Assembly (NCBI RefSeq): GCF_007830265.1
Contig: NZ_VLKE01000001.1
Location: 1,550,001-1,614,000 of the forward strand
Length of the DNA: 64,000 nt
Direction of reading: 5' to 3'
Source: Micromonospora olivasterospora
GTDB taxonomy: Bacteria > Actinomycetota > Actinomycetes > Mycobacteriales > Micromonosporaceae
The notes under the pieces were generated by a model, which did not search any database, had not been told where the DNA came from, and saw only the letters and a program-made list of their open reading frames with translations. Both the position numbers and the translations under genes were made by a program. The stretch's first letter is position 1, and each line of letters begins with the position of its first letter. Positions 41,835 to 50,804 of the stretch are shown here, in pieces.

Positions 41835-42234
41835 GCTCTGGACCCGACGGGCGGGCCAGCCTGGAGGGGCGGAACCGGTTCAAGGCGTCCGGGGCCGAGC
41901 TGCGCCGGAACATGCAGATGGTGATGCAGGACCCGTACCCGTCGCTGAACCCGCGGATGACGGTCGGCGACATCATCGGCGAGCCGTTCGAGATCCACCC
42001 GGACGCCGCGCCGAAGGGCAGCCGGCGCCAGCGGGTGCAGGAACTGCTCGACGTGGTTGGCCTCAACCCGGAGCACGTCAACCGGTACCCGCACCAGTTC
42101 TCCGGCGGCCAGCGGCAGCGCATCGGCATCGCCCGCGCGCTGGCCCTGCGTCCGGAGATCATCGTCTGCGACGAGTCGGTGTCGGCCCTGGACGTGTCGA
42201 TCCAGGCCCAGGTGATCAACCTGCTGGAGAAGCC
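41835..42234 (+). pseudogene. Internal fragment of a dppF-type ABC ATPase gene
   Basis: The frame [20 protein letters not shown] continues with [18 protein letters not shown], then the signature [17 protein letters not shown] and Walker B (DESVSALD, with Ser replacing the usual Pro), and ends abruptly after [13 protein letters not shown]. Walker A and the whole C-terminal region are missing. The segment is very similar to the intact dppF at 59011-60024, which has [16 protein letters not shown]. It is therefore a broken paralogue, perhaps a relic of a lost dpp operon. Confidence 0.8.
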
Positions 42235-42284
42235 CGCCCGCGCCGCACCTGCCGGCGGCGGGGCGGCCCTGGCACCATGGGGGG

Positions 42285-42761
42285 ATGCGACGGCATCGGG
42301 GCATCTCAATGATCGCGGTGGCGGCGGCCCTGACGGCGGCGAGCTGCACGGACGCCGGGGAGCGGCCCGACGGCGACAGCACCGAAGGCCGTACGACGGC
42401 GGTCGCCGCCCCGCCTTGCCCGGCCGACCACCGCTACGGCACCGGTCTCGCCGAGGTCGCGGGCACGCCTGGCGTCTTCTGGGCGCTGCTCTTCATCGAC
42501 GGCGCGGAGCTGCGCGCGGGCCGGTTGACGAAGATCGCCTTCCGGATCACCGGCCACGGCGACCTGACGCTGGCCGCCGAAGGGCCGGACGGCGCCCGCG
42601 TGGAACCGGCGGACGTCACCGGGCACACGGGCGGCAGCACCTGGCAGCGCCCGGGCGACGAGTGGGGCAGCCAGTGGACGTTCCCCACGGCCGGCTGCTG
42701 GACCGTCCGGGCGGAGCGCACCGACGGCACCCGGGCCGCGCTCAGCCTCCGCGCCGGCTGA
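42285..42761 (+). CDS. Small putative lipoprotein
   Basis: The 158-aa product starts with a basic signal peptide and a possible lipobox AASC with Cys21. It then has a polar linker and a beta-rich domain with two further cysteines ([10 protein letters not shown] and [10 protein letters not shown]). I do not recognise the family; the Trp/Cys ending resembles small secreted beta-sandwich proteins. The start follows GGGG directly and lies 50 bp after the dppF fragment, inside the insertion between folD and purH. Confidence 0.6.
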   Translation: MRRHRGISMIAVAAALTAASCTDAGERPDGDSTEGRTTAVAAPPCPADHRYGTGLAEVAGTPGVFWALLFIDGAELRAGRLTKIAFRITGHGDLTLAAEGPDGARVEPADVTGHTGGSTWQRPGDEWGSQWTFPTAGCWTVRAERTDGTRAALSLRAG

Positions 42762-43255
42762 CCAGCCGCCCGGAAGGCGACGCGACGGTGCCGCCGCCGG
42801 GCGGGCACACCTCGTGGGCGGCCTGTGGAGCTGAGTCGTCTACGACATCGCCTCCCGACGTGCCGTCGCAGGTCGGACGAGTCGCGCGCGACATCAGCTC
42901 CACAGCGCCGACGGCACAACCCCGCTGCGCTCCCGGTCGGGGTCATGTAAGGAACTCCGGTGCTTGATCAGCCCGGTGGTCCTGGGATTGGATGAGCATC
43001 CCGGTTGGTCCGGTGGGTGGCGACGAGTTGGGGTCTGAGGGAGAGCCTCGTACCGCTGATTGCTACCGCTGGTCTGGCCACGGATGTCCCGGATGAGGGA
43101 AGTGGGCCGGCCCTGCGAGGCCGGGTCCGGTTGCAGCACATGAGTGGGAGCCGTCGTCGGACTGCTCTGCCTCCTTGGGACCGTGGCTGGCGTGCGGTGT
43201 TGACCTGCGCGGATCGCCGGAGCAGGTAGATGTTTATGTGCCGGGGAGGCGGTAG
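42762..43255. other. 494-bp non-coding region containing the left side of the IS110 element
   Basis: No gene is supported. From about 42950 on, the sequence is rich in short hairpins, for example CCGGCC (43107-43112) with GGCCGG (43119-43124), and TGGGAT/ATCCCG near 42983-43003. It is the 5' flank of the transposase and would hold the left end and non-coding RNA region of an IS110-group element. Confidence 0.5.
43005..43250 (+). ncRNA. Candidate bridge RNA region of the IS110-family element
   Basis: In IS110-group elements a bridge RNA is transcribed from the non-coding region upstream of the transposase and has loops that pair with donor and target DNA. Here the corresponding region has several hairpins and no open frame. 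The exact ends, the loops and the guide sequences cannot be set from one copy. Confidence 0.35.
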
Positions 43256-44713
43256 ATGCAGCGCAGGTTGGTCGGTATCGATTTGGGGATCGCGTCGGCG
43301 CACACGGTACGGGTGCGTGACGAGGCCGGACGGGAGGTGTGCCGGCGGCGGTGCGAGCCGACGGTGGACAGCTTGTCGATGATCGAGTCCGCGGCGTTGG
43401 CCGGGGCGGCGCCGGGCACGCGGTTGGAGGTGGTGATCGAGCCGACCGGGCCGGCGTGGCTGCCGATCGCGGTGTTCTTCACCGCTCGGGGGCACCTGGT
43501 GTTCCGGGTGTCGAGTGCGAAGGCGGCGGATCTGCGCCGGTTCCTGTCGCGGCATGCGAAGTCCAACGGCATTGACGCGGACACCCTGGCCCGCTTGCCG
43601 TTGATCGACCCGGACGGGCTACGGCCCCTCGAACTGCCGGATGCGGCAGCGGCGGCGTTGGACCGGCGGGTGCGCGCGTGTGACCGGCTGACCATGGCCG
43701 CGTCCGAGCACAAGGTGCGGATCAAGGACCTGGTCCGGCAGGTGATGCCGTGCACCCCGCTGACCGGTGATCTGGGCAAGGCCGACCTGGCGGTGCTGGA
43801 ACGCTACGCCGACCCGCGTGCCCTGCTGCGGCTGGGCCGGGCCCGGCTGACCGCGCTGATCGTCAAGGCGTCCCACAACCACCAGGGCGCGGCGCGCGCC
43901 GAGCAGTGGCTGGTCGCCGCCCAAGCGGCGGTCGACCTCTACGGTGATCACCCGGCGGTCGCGTTCACCGACCTGGCCGCCGAGATCGCCACCGAGGTGC
44001 GGCTACTACGCGCCATCACCACCGAGCTGGCCGCGCACGCGGCCGAACGGGAGACCTGTTACCGGTGGGTCGACCCGATGCAGCTGGCCCGTAGCCTGCC
44101 CGGCCTGGCCGAGGTCGGCGGACCGGCGATGACCGCGGTCATCGGTGACGCCACCCGGTTCCCCACCGCGGCGCACTTCAAGTCATACCTCGGGCTGGCG
44201 CCGCGCGCGTCAGAGACCGGTGACACCGACCGCAAGGGCCAGCCGATGTCCAAGGCCGGCTCCCGGCTGGCCCGGGCCACTCTGATCCGGGCCGCGGACT
44301 GGGCTCGCAAGCAGGACCCGCAGCTCGCGCGCATCTACCACCAGCAGATGGTCGAACGCGGTGCCGAACACCTCAAAGCCAGCTGTGTGGTCGCGGCCCG
44401 GCTCGCCGAGCGGCTCTGGACCGTGATGCGCCGCCGCATGCCGTATGTCATCTGCGACGTCGACGGCACGCCGGTCACCCCACAGCAGGCGAAACAGATC
44501 ATCGCCCAGCAGTGGACCGTGACCGAGGAGATCCGCCGCAGGCGGCGCAGCACCAAGCGCAGGGCGGGGAAGGCCCCTCACCAAGCCCTCACGGGACATG
44601 ATCAAAAAGACGCTCGAAGCGTACGAACGAGGCGACCTTCCCCACCCGAATCCTCCGCGACACCGTCACGGACCGTCAAGCAACCCGCCCTCTTGACAAC
44701 CGATCCTCGATAG
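43256..44713 (+). CDS. IS110-family transposase (DEDD/RuvC-like recombinase)
   Basis: This 485-aa recombinase should catalyse RNA-guided insertion and excision. The N-terminal RuvC-like domain has Asp9 in GIDLGIASAH, Glu62 in VIEPTG, and the motif KSNGIDADTLARL, where other members have KxDxxDA; here one of the acidic positions reads Asn104. The C-terminal Tnp20 domain (LPGLAEVGGPAMTAVIGD, FKSYLGLAPR) carries the conserved Ser in MSKAGSRLARA. The stop is only 5 bp from the purH stop, so the transposase runs to the right end of the element. Cys/Pro/Arg-rich residues at the C-terminus are variable in the family. Confidence 0.92.
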   Translation: MQRRLVGIDLGIASAHTVRVRDEAGREVCRRRCEPTVDSLSMIESAALAGAAPGTRLEVVIEPTGPAWLPIAVFFTARGHLVFRVSSAKAADLRRFLSRHAKSNGIDADTLARLPLIDPDGLRPLELPDAAAAALDRRVRACDRLTMAASEHKVRIKDLVRQVMPCTPLTGDLGKADLAVLERYADPRALLRLGRARLTALIVKASHNHQGAARAEQWLVAAQAAVDLYGDHPAVAFTDLAAEIATEVRLLRAITTELAAHAAERETCYRWVDPMQLARSLPGLAEVGGPAMTAVIGDATRFPTAAHFKSYLGLAPRASETGDTDRKGQPMSKAGSRLARATLIRAADWARKQDPQLARIYHQQMVERGAEHLKASCVVAARLAERLWTVMRRRMPYVICDVDGTPVTPQQAKQIIAQQWTVTEEIRRRRRSTKRRAGKAPHQALTGHDQKDARSVRTRRPSPPESSATPSRTVKQPALLTTDPR

Positions 44714-44717
44714 GGAA

Positions 44718-46289
44718 TCAGTGGAAGAAGTGGCGGGTGCCGGTGAGGTACATGGTCACACCGGCCTCCTTGCACGCGGCGACGACCTCCTCGTCCCGGA
44801 TGGAGCCGCCGGGTTGGACGATGGCGCGTACGCCGGCCTCGATGAGGATCCGCGGGCCGTCGGCGAACGGGAAGAACGCGTCCGAGGCGGCGACCGCTCC
44901 CCGGGCCCGGTCGGCGCCGGCGCGGGTGACCGCGAGCCGTGCGGAGTCGACGCGGTTGACCTGGCCCATGCCGACCCCGACGGTCGCGGCGTCCCGGGCC
45001 AGCAGGATCGCGTTGCTCTTCACCGCGCGCACCGCCCGCCAGGCGAACGCCAGGTCGCGCAGCGTCTCCTCGTCGGCCGCCTCGCCGGTGGCCAGCCGCC
45101 AGGCGGCCGGGTCGTCGCCCTCGGCGTCGATCCGGTCGCGCATCTGGACCAGGATGCCGCCGGTGACCTGCCGCCACTCGGCCGGCAGCGGGTCGAACGC
45201 GGGGGCGTGCAGGAGCCGGATGTTCTTCTTCCCCCGCAGGATCTCGACCGCGCCCTCCTCGTAGCCGGGGGCGACCAGCACCTCCGTGAAGATGTCGGCG
45301 ACCTGCCGGGCCAGCTCGACGCTCACCGGTCGGTTCACGGCGATCACCCCGCCGTACGCCGACACCGGGTCGCAGGCGTGCGCCTTGCGGTGCGCCTCGG
45401 CCACGTCGGCGCCGACCGCGATCCCGCACGGGTTGGCGTGCTTGATGATCGCCACCGCCGGCTGGTCGGCGAAGTCGTTCGCCGCCCGCCACGCGGCGTC
45501 CGCGTCGACGTAGTTGTTGTAGGACATCTCCTTGCCGTGCAACTGCTCGGCCTGGGCCAGCCCCGGCGGGCTGGCCGGGTCGGCGTACAGGGCGGCGGCC
45601 TGGTGCGGGTTCTCGCCGTAGCGCAGCACCGCGCCACGGCGCAGCGTCAGCCCGGCGAACCTCGGCCAGCCCTCGGCGTCCGGGGCCAGGGTGACGGCGC
45701 ACCACTCGGCCACGGCCAGGTCGTACTCGGCGATCGCGGCGAACGCGCGGGCCGCCAGCACCCGGCGCTCGGCCAGCGTGTAGCCGCCCTCCCGCAGGGC
45801 CGCCAGCAGGGCCGGGTACGCCGCCGGATCGGTGACCACGGCGACGGAGGCGTGGTTCTTGGCCGCGGCCCGGACCATCGCCGGGCCGCCGATGTCGATC
45901 TGCTCCACGCACTCGTCGACGTCGGCGCCGGAGGCGACCGTCGCCTGGAACGGGTAGAGGTTGGACACGAGCAGGTCGATCCCCGCGATGCCGTGCTCGG
46001 CGAGCTGGGCGGCGTGCGACTCCTTGCGCAGGTCGGCCAGGAGGCCCCCGTGGATCTTCGGGTGCAGCGTCTTGACCCGGCCGTCGAGGATCTCGGGGAA
46101 GCCGGTCACCGACTCGACCGGGGTCACCGGCACGCCGGCGCCGTCGATGGTGGACGCCGTGCTGCCGGTCGAGACGATCTCCACCCCGGCCTCGTGCAGG
46201 GCCCGGGCAAGCTCGACGAGGCCGCTCTTGTCGTACACGCTGACCAGCGCCCGCCGGATCGGGCGGCGCTCGTCCTGAGTGGAACTCAC
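44718..46289 (-). CDS. purH: Bifunctional AICAR transformylase/IMP cyclohydrolase
   Basis: This 523-aa enzyme performs the last two steps of IMP synthesis. The N-terminal IMP cyclohydrolase (MGS-like) domain has [20 protein letters not shown] and the [20 protein letters not shown] stretch. The C-terminal transformylase has [14 protein letters not shown], the segment [12 protein letters not shown] and [10 protein letters not shown], and the ending [11 protein letters not shown]. The GTG at 46289 overlaps the TGA of purN (GTGA), so the two are coupled. The stop lies 5 bp from the IS110 transposase stop, so the insertion just missed the gene. Confidence 0.95.
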   Translation of the reverse strand: MSSTQDERRPIRRALVSVYDKSGLVELARALHEAGVEIVSTGSTASTIDGAGVPVTPVESVTGFPEILDGRVKTLHPKIHGGLLADLRKESHAAQLAEHGIAGIDLLVSNLYPFQATVASGADVDECVEQIDIGGPAMVRAAAKNHASVAVVTDPAAYPALLAALREGGYTLAERRVLAARAFAAIAEYDLAVAEWCAVTLAPDAEGWPRFAGLTLRRGAVLRYGENPHQAAALYADPASPPGLAQAEQLHGKEMSYNNYVDADAAWRAANDFADQPAVAIIKHANPCGIAVGADVAEAHRKAHACDPVSAYGGVIAVNRPVSVELARQVADIFTEVLVAPGYEEGAVEILRGKKNIRLLHAPAFDPLPAEWRQVTGGILVQMRDRIDAEGDDPAAWRLATGEAADEETLRDLAFAWRAVRAVKSNAILLARDAATVGVGMGQVNRVDSARLAVTRAGADRARGAVAASDAFFPFADGPRILIEAGVRAIVQPGGSIRDEEVVAACKEAGVTMYLTGTRHFFH

Positions 46290-46906
46290 GGGACCGTGAC
46301 CTTTCTTCCGGTGATCGTCCAACCTTCGCGGACCAGACGGCCGACCTGCTCGACGAGCTGGCGCCGCTCGGCCTCCTTGATGCGCTCGGTGAGCGTCTCC
46401 TCGTCGTCGTCGTCCAGCACGGGCACGGCGACCTGCGCAACGATCGGGCCGGTGTCCATCCCGGCGTCGACGAAGAAGAGCGTCGCCCCGGTGACCTTCA
46501 CGCCGTAGGCGAGGGCGTCACGGGGGCCGTGGATGCCGGGGAACGCCGGCAGCAGCGTGTTGTGGGTGTTGAGGTAGCGGTCGCCGAACGCGGCGAGGAA
46601 GTGCGGGCCGACCAGCTTGAGGAAGCCGGCGGAGATCACCAGATCGGGCCGGTGCTCGGCGACCCGCGCGGTCAGCGCCGCGTCCCAGTCCGCGCGGGTC
46701 GGATGGTCCCTGACCCGCTCCACGAAGGTCGGCACTCCGGCGGCGGCGGCCCGATCCAGGCCGGCGATCCCGTCCCGGTCGGCGCCGACCGCCACCACCC
46801 GCGCCCCGTACGCGGGGTCGGTGGCGGCGTCGAGCAGCGCCTGGAGGTTGCTGCCGGAGCCGGAGACGAGGACGACGAGGCGGGCGGCGGACGCGGGCTC
46901 GGTCAC
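46286..46906 (-). CDS. purN: Phosphoribosylglycinamide formyltransferase
   Basis: This 206-aa enzyme formylates GAR using 10-formyl-THF in purine synthesis. It shows the phosphate-binding [13 protein letters not shown] at residues 12-24, the catalytic region with [15 protein letters not shown], and D in [12 protein letters not shown]. The GTG start has no strong ribosome binding site. It is the first gene of the purN-purH pair. A dyad 90-108 bp upstream may be an operator. Confidence 0.95.
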   Translation of the reverse strand: MTEPASAARLVVLVSGSGSNLQALLDAATDPAYGARVVAVGADRDGIAGLDRAAAAGVPTFVERVRDHPTRADWDAALTARVAEHRPDLVISAGFLKLVGPHFLAAFGDRYLNTHNTLLPAFPGIHGPRDALAYGVKVTGATLFFVDAGMDTGPIVAQVAVPVLDDDDEETLTERIKEAERRQLVEQVGRLVREGWTITGRKVTVP

Positions 46907-46994
46907 CCGGCAACCCTATCGGGCAGGTCGAAGGGGTCGACGGGCGGGCGCACGGACGGCGCGGAGGCGGCCAGGATGCGGACAGCGGAAAATC

Positions 46995-47013
46995 GGTGAC
47001 AACCATTGTCGCC
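46995..47013. promoter_or_regulatory. Dyad in the purN/CD225 divergent promoter region
   Basis: GGTGACAACCATTGTCGCC has GACAA/TTGTC arms around a 3-nt centre, extended by GG/CC. It lies between the divergent purN and CD225-protein genes, so it may be an operator of either one. Confidence 0.35.
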
Positions 47014-47130
47014 GACACCCTGTACGCTCCCGTCGCTCGGGGCCCGCCGCACGCCCGGCGCGCGTCCGGCCCCGCACCCGTCAGTGATCCGACACGTGCA
47101 CTGTGTCGACGAAACAAGGAGTAGGCAGGA

Positions 47131-47433
47131 ATGCAGCCCGGTTACCAGGCGCCCCAACCGCAACAGATCAATAACAACATGACCATGTCCATCGTGGCCA
47201 TCTTCTTCTTCTGGCCGCTGGCCATCCCGGCCATCATCAACGCCTCGAAGGTCAACGGGCTGCTCCAGCAGGGCGACTACGCGGGGGCGCAGGCGGCGGC
47301 CGCCGAGTCGAAGAAGTGGTCCAAGTGGGCCCTCATCGTCGGCATCGTGTGGTTCGTGATCGTCATCGTGTGCTGTGCGCTGGGCGGTCTGGCCGGAATC
47401 ATGGGTGCGGACACGAGCACCAGCAGCTACTGA
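47131..47433 (+). CDS. CD225/dispanin-family small membrane protein
   Basis: The 100-aa protein has a short Gln/Pro-rich N-terminus and two hydrophobic segments: a re-entrant segment near residues 20-37 (FFFWPLAIPAIINASKV) and a C-terminal helix near residues 68-90. It is typical of the bacterial CD225 family related to interferon-induced transmembrane proteins. The function in bacteria is unknown. The ATG follows AAGGAG at a good distance. It precedes another Gln-rich membrane protein by 29 bp and is probably co-transcribed with it. Confidence 0.8.
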   Translation: MQPGYQAPQPQQINNNMTMSIVAIFFFWPLAIPAIINASKVNGLLQQGDYAGAQAAAAESKKWSKWALIVGIVWFVIVIVCCALGGLAGIMGADTSTSSY

Positions 47434-47462
47434 CAGCACCCTCAGGCAAGGAGCACCAGCGA

Positions 47463-48053
47463 ATGCAGCCCGGTCAGGACCCGTACGGCCAGCAGCCCAA
47501 CGACCCGAACCAGCCGCAGTACCACGACCCGTACGGCCAGCAGCCGCAGGCTCCGTACGGTCAGCAGCCCACGTCGGGGCAGCCGTACGGGCAGCCCACC
47601 TCCGGGCAGCCGTACGGGCACGACCCGTACGGCCAGCCGCCCCAGGCGCCGTACGGCCAGCAGCCCACCTCGGGGCAGCCGTACGGGCAGCCGACGTCGG
47701 GGCAGCCGTACGGGCAGGACCCGTACGCCCAGCAGCAGCCATACGGCGCGGCCCCGGCGTACCCGGGCGCCGGCTACCCGCAGCCGCAGGGGCAGCAGAA
47801 CACGCTGGGTCTGGTGTCGATGATCCTCGGCATCGCGTCGATCCCGCTGGCATGCTGCCTGTTCCTGGGCATCCCCGTCGGCATCGCCGGGATCGTCACC
47901 GGCTACCTCGGCCGGCAGAAGGCGGCCCAGGGCCTGGCCAACAACGACAGCCAGGCCAAGACGGGCCTGATCTGCGGCGCCGTGGGCGCGGCCCTCGGCA
48001 TCGTGGTGCTGATCCTGAACGTCGTGTTGAACGTCAGCCTGCCCACCAGCTGA
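47463..48053 (+). CDS. DUF4190-type membrane protein with QPYG-repeat N-terminus
   Basis: The 196-aa protein has about 105 residues of Gln/Pro/Tyr/Gly repeats (PYGQQPTSGQPYGQ) and then two transmembrane helices (NTLGLVSMILGIASIPLACC, and GLICGAVGAALGIVVLILN). The helices match DUF4190. A block of about 30 residues occurs twice, at the DNA level as well, so the repeat region is liable to expand or contract. Such low-complexity tails are common in actinobacterial membrane proteins and may bind partners at the cell pole or septum. The function is not known. Confidence 0.8.
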   Translation: MQPGQDPYGQQPNDPNQPQYHDPYGQQPQAPYGQQPTSGQPYGQPTSGQPYGHDPYGQPPQAPYGQQPTSGQPYGQPTSGQPYGQDPYAQQQPYGAAPAYPGAGYPQPQGQQNTLGLVSMILGIASIPLACCLFLGIPVGIAGIVTGYLGRQKAAQGLANNDSQAKTGLICGAVGAALGIVVLILNVVLNVSLPTS

Positions 48054-48073
48054 GGCGGGCCGACGCGGCCAGC

Positions 48074-48103
48074 AGGGGCGCTCCGGATCTCCGGGGCGCC
48101 CCT
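48074..48103. terminator. Terminator hairpin
   Basis: AGGGGCGC (48074-48081) and GCGCCCCT (48096-48103) form the stem between the convergent DUF4190 and DUF6350-like genes. Confidence 0.65.
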
Positions 48104-48141
48104 CTCCGCGTCCACGACCCGGCCGCGCCCGGGCGGAGGCG

Positions 48142-49431
48142 TCAGGAAGGGGCCCTTCCCTTCGCCAGGGCGCGGGTGGCGGCGGCGCCGAGCAGGGCGC
48201 CGACCGCGATCACGGCGGTCGCCACCCCGGCCACCTGCCACGGCACCGGGCCGATCTCGGCCAGCCGGCCGCCGCCCAGCGACCCGCCGGAGGCCGCCGC
48301 GAGCGCCCCGAGCAGCAGCCCCGCGACCGGTCCGGCGAGCGCGGCCGGGCCGAGCACCGCCGGCCACGACACCTGGGCCCGGTCGTCGGCGGCCAGCCGG
48401 AGCAGCCGCCGGGCGAGCAGCCAGCCGGCGGCCATGCCGGCCAGGACCGGCACCGCGAGCAGGCCGGCGCCGAGCCCCTCGACCGGCCCGCCGGGCAGGC
48501 CGGCCAGCAGCGGTACGGCCGGCAGCGCGCCGACGGAGACCTCGCTGGTTCGTACGGCCGTGTCGGTGCCGACGGCGAACCCCGGCCCGAGCAGGTAGCT
48601 GGCCGACCAGATCGTGGCGTTGGGCGCGTAGGCGAGGCTGACCAGCGTGATCCCGGCCTGGCCGGCCACCCCGGTGCGGTACGCCCCGATCAGGTCCGCG
48701 GCGTCCCCGCCCCCGGTGGCCACCGCCAGCCCGGCTGCTGCGGCCCCCGCGCCGAGCAGCAGCAGGCCGGCGACCAGACCGGTGCGTAGGCCGTCGCGTG
48801 CCACGGCGGGCGCCCGGGCGGCGAGGAACCCGGCCACTCCCGTGGTGCGGACCGCCCCGGCCAGGGCCGCGAGCGAGCCGACGAGCGCGAAGGTCACCCC
48901 GGCGCGGACCGGGGACACCCGGAGCCCGCCCGCGCTGACCAGCACGGCGGCGAGCGCGCCGAGCAGGGCGTACCCGACGCCGACGGCGCCCGCGGCGGCG
49001 AGCGCCTGGCGCGGGGATCGCCCGCCCCGTGCGCCGATCGCCCGGCTCGTGTGCACACCGGCCCGGGTCAGCCGCCAGACGGCCAGCCCGGCCAGCGCCA
49101 ACGGGGCCAGGCCGAGCGACCCGGCGTCGGTGGCCAGCGGCACGCCGTGGCCGAGCAGCCACCCGGCCAGCCCCGCGCGCAGCGCCCCGGAGACGGCGCC
49201 GGCGTCCTCGCTGAGCTGGGCGAGGCCGAGCACCAGCGCGACGGGCAGGTACGACGTGAGCGCGGCCCCCACGGCGGCGACCCCGGCGGCCACCGCGAGC
49301 GGCGCGCGGCCGCGGGACGCTTCGCCGGCCCGGGCGCGGGCACCCGGGCCCCGGGCACGGGCGTCGGGCCGGTCGTCGGCGCCGACCCCGGCGGCCGGAC
49401 GGCGGGGCTGGTCAGGGGTGACGGAGGACAT
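48142..49431 (-). CDS. DUF6350-like polytopic membrane protein
   Basis: The 429-aa protein has about ten hydrophobic segments rich in Ala, Gly and Leu, after a disordered N-terminal tail of 45 residues. Proteins of this kind lie next to purN/purH and sucCD in many actinobacteria (mycobacterial Rv0955 type, sometimes linked to cell division), and that neighbourhood is kept here. No catalytic motif is visible. The assignment rests on context and general pattern. Confidence 0.7.
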   Translation of the reverse strand: MSSVTPDQPRRPAAGVGADDRPDARARGPGARARAGEASRGRAPLAVAAGVAAVGAALTSYLPVALVLGLAQLSEDAGAVSGALRAGLAGWLLGHGVPLATDAGSLGLAPLALAGLAVWRLTRAGVHTSRAIGARGGRSPRQALAAAGAVGVGYALLGALAAVLVSAGGLRVSPVRAGVTFALVGSLAALAGAVRTTGVAGFLAARAPAVARDGLRTGLVAGLLLLGAGAAAAGLAVATGGGDAADLIGAYRTGVAGQAGITLVSLAYAPNATIWSASYLLGPGFAVGTDTAVRTSEVSVGALPAVPLLAGLPGGPVEGLGAGLLAVPVLAGMAAGWLLARRLLRLAADDRAQVSWPAVLGPAALAGPVAGLLLGALAAASGGSLGGGRLAEIGPVPWQVAGVATAVIAVGALLGAAATRALAKGRAPS

Positions 49432-49590
49432 CGGCTCTACTCTGGCATGCCGCGCGGGCGTCGGCAGTCCGATACCCGCGCGGGCCCGCCACGAGTTCGG
49501 TGATCCACCGCTCCGCGCCCCGGATCCGGGCTAGCCTCGGCCCAGTACGCGACCTTTTCCCGTCGCGGCAGTGACCGCTCGGAGGAAGCC

Positions 49591-49854
49591 GTGAACACTC
49601 CGTATCCGCCGCCCCCACCGCCACCGGCGGCCGCCGGGCGCGACCGCACCACGCTGTGGGGCGTGCTGGGCATCGTCCTCGGCCTGCTCTGCTGCGGCAT
49701 CCTGGGGATCATCTTCGGCTACCTGTCGATTCGGGACGCCAGGCGGTACGGCAAGTCGCCCGTGCTCGGCTATCTCGCCATCGCGTTCGGCGTGATCAAC
49801 ATCATCGCCGGCGCCATCCTGCGGTCCACCGGCAACCACCCGTTCTACCGCTGA
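49591..49854 (+). CDS. Small DUF4190-type membrane protein
   Basis: The 87-aa product has a Pro-rich N-terminus (PYPPPPPPPAAA) and two transmembrane helices (GVLGIVLGLLCCGILGIIFGYL, and VLGYLAIAFGVINIIAG) separated by a short basic loop (RDARRYGK). The GTG is preceded by CGGAGGAAG. It is a small cousin of the DUF4190 protein at 47463. The function is unknown. Confidence 0.75.
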   Translation: MNTPYPPPPPPPAAAGRDRTTLWGVLGIVLGLLCCGILGIIFGYLSIRDARRYGKSPVLGYLAIAFGVINIIAGAILRSTGNHPFYR

Positions 49855-49864
49855 CCGGACGACG

Positions 49865-49896
49865 CGAGGGGGCCGACCGTGCGGTCGACCCCCTCG
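49865..49896. terminator. Bidirectional terminator hairpin
   Basis: CGAGGGGG (49865-49872) and CCCCCTCG (49889-49896), with an inner CGACCG/CGGTCG pair, lie between the DUF4190 gene and sucD. Confidence 0.75.
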
Positions 49897-49914
49897 GCGC
49901 CTCGACTCGGCGGT

Positions 49915-50802
49915 TCAGCCGGCGGACATGATCTCCCGCATCAGCTTGGCGGTCTCGGTCGGGGTCTTGCCGACCTTCACGCCGACCGCCTCCAGCGCGT
50001 CCTTCTTCGCCTCGGCGGTGCCCGCCGAGCCGGAGATGATCGCGCCGGCGTGACCCATGGTCTTGCCGGGCGGGGCGGTGAAGCCGGCGATGTAGCCGAC
50101 CACCGGCTTGGTCACGTTCGCCTTGATGAACTCGGCGGCCCGCTCCTCGGCGTCGCCGCCGATCTCGCCGATCATCACGATGGCGTCGGTGTCCGGGTCG
50201 GCCTCGAACGCGGCGAGGGCGTCGATGTGGGTGGTCCCGATGATCGGGTCACCGCCGATGCCGACGCAGGTCGAGAAGCCGATGTCGCGCAGCTCGTACA
50301 TCATCTGGTACGTCAGGGTGCCGCTCTTGCTGACCAGGCCGATCCGGCCGGACCCCGTGATGTCGGCCGGGATGATGCCGGCGTTGGACGCGCCCGGCGA
50401 GGCGATGCCCGGGCAGTTCGGCCCGATGATGCGGGTCCGCTCGCCCTTGGCCACGTTGTACGCCCAGAAGGCGGCCGTGTCGTGCACCGGCACGCCCTCG
50501 GTGATCACCACGGCCAGCGGGATCCCGGCGTCGATCGCCTCGATCACGGCCGCCTTGGTGAACTGCGGCGGCACGAAGATGACGGTGACGTCGGCGCCGG
50601 TCTCGGCCATGGCGTCGGCGACGGTCGCGAAGACCGGCAGCGCCGTCCCGTCGAAGTCGACCGTCTGGCCCGCCTTGCGCGGGTTGGTGCCGCCGACGAC
50701 GTTGGTACCGGCGGCGAGCATCCGCCGGGTGTGCTTGGAACCCTCGGAACCGGTCATCCCCTGCACGATGACCTTCGAGTCCTTGGTCAGCCAGATAGCC
50801 AT
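49915..50802 (-). CDS. sucD: Succinyl-CoA ligase alpha subunit
   Basis: The 295-aa CoA-binding subunit has the catalytic phospho-histidine in [10 protein letters not shown], which is phosphorylated during the reaction. The N-terminal Rossmann domain binds CoA ([14 protein letters not shown]). It forms a complex with the beta subunit, encoded 2 bp upstream, and makes ATP or GTP from succinyl-CoA in the TCA cycle. Length is standard. Confidence 0.96.
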   Translation of the reverse strand: MAIWLTKDSKVIVQGMTGSEGSKHTRRMLAAGTNVVGGTNPRKAGQTVDFDGTALPVFATVADAMAETGADVTVIFVPPQFTKAAVIEAIDAGIPLAVVITEGVPVHDTAAFWAYNVAKGERTRIIGPNCPGIASPGASNAGIIPADITGSGRIGLVSKSGTLTYQMMYELRDIGFSTCVGIGGDPIIGTTHIDALAAFEADPDTDAIVMIGEIGGDAEERAAEFIKANVTKPVVGYIAGFTAPPGKTMGHAGAIISGSAGTAEAKKDALEAVGVKVGKTPTETAKLMREIMSAG

Positions 50803-50804
50803 GA

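Larger units (their letters stand above)
42952..44717 (+). mobile_element. IS110-family insertion sequence (limits approximate)
   Basis: A DEDD-type transposase gene is preceded by about 300 bp of structured non-coding DNA. The right limit must lie before the purH stop at 44718. The left limit is not defined by terminal inverted repeats, as is normal for the IS110 group, so the coordinates given are an estimate. The element sits between the lipoprotein gene and purH and is probably recent, because its gene is intact. Confidence 0.7.

Noticed and set aside
41912..42967. Single gene spanning the dppF fragment and the lipoprotein region
   Set aside because: After residue 105 the frame leaves the ATPase family and reads the lipoprotein gene out of frame. 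Two separate units explain the sequence better.
43232..43256. GTG or ATG starts for the IS110 transposase upstream of 43256
   Set aside because: The family N-terminus (RRLVGIDLG) begins directly at the ATG, which has a GGGGAGGCGG ribosome binding site.
44602..46440. Long minus-strand frame over purH in a different frame
   Set aside because: It is Arg/Gly/Pro-rich with no motif; purH itself is in the other frame with full family motifs.
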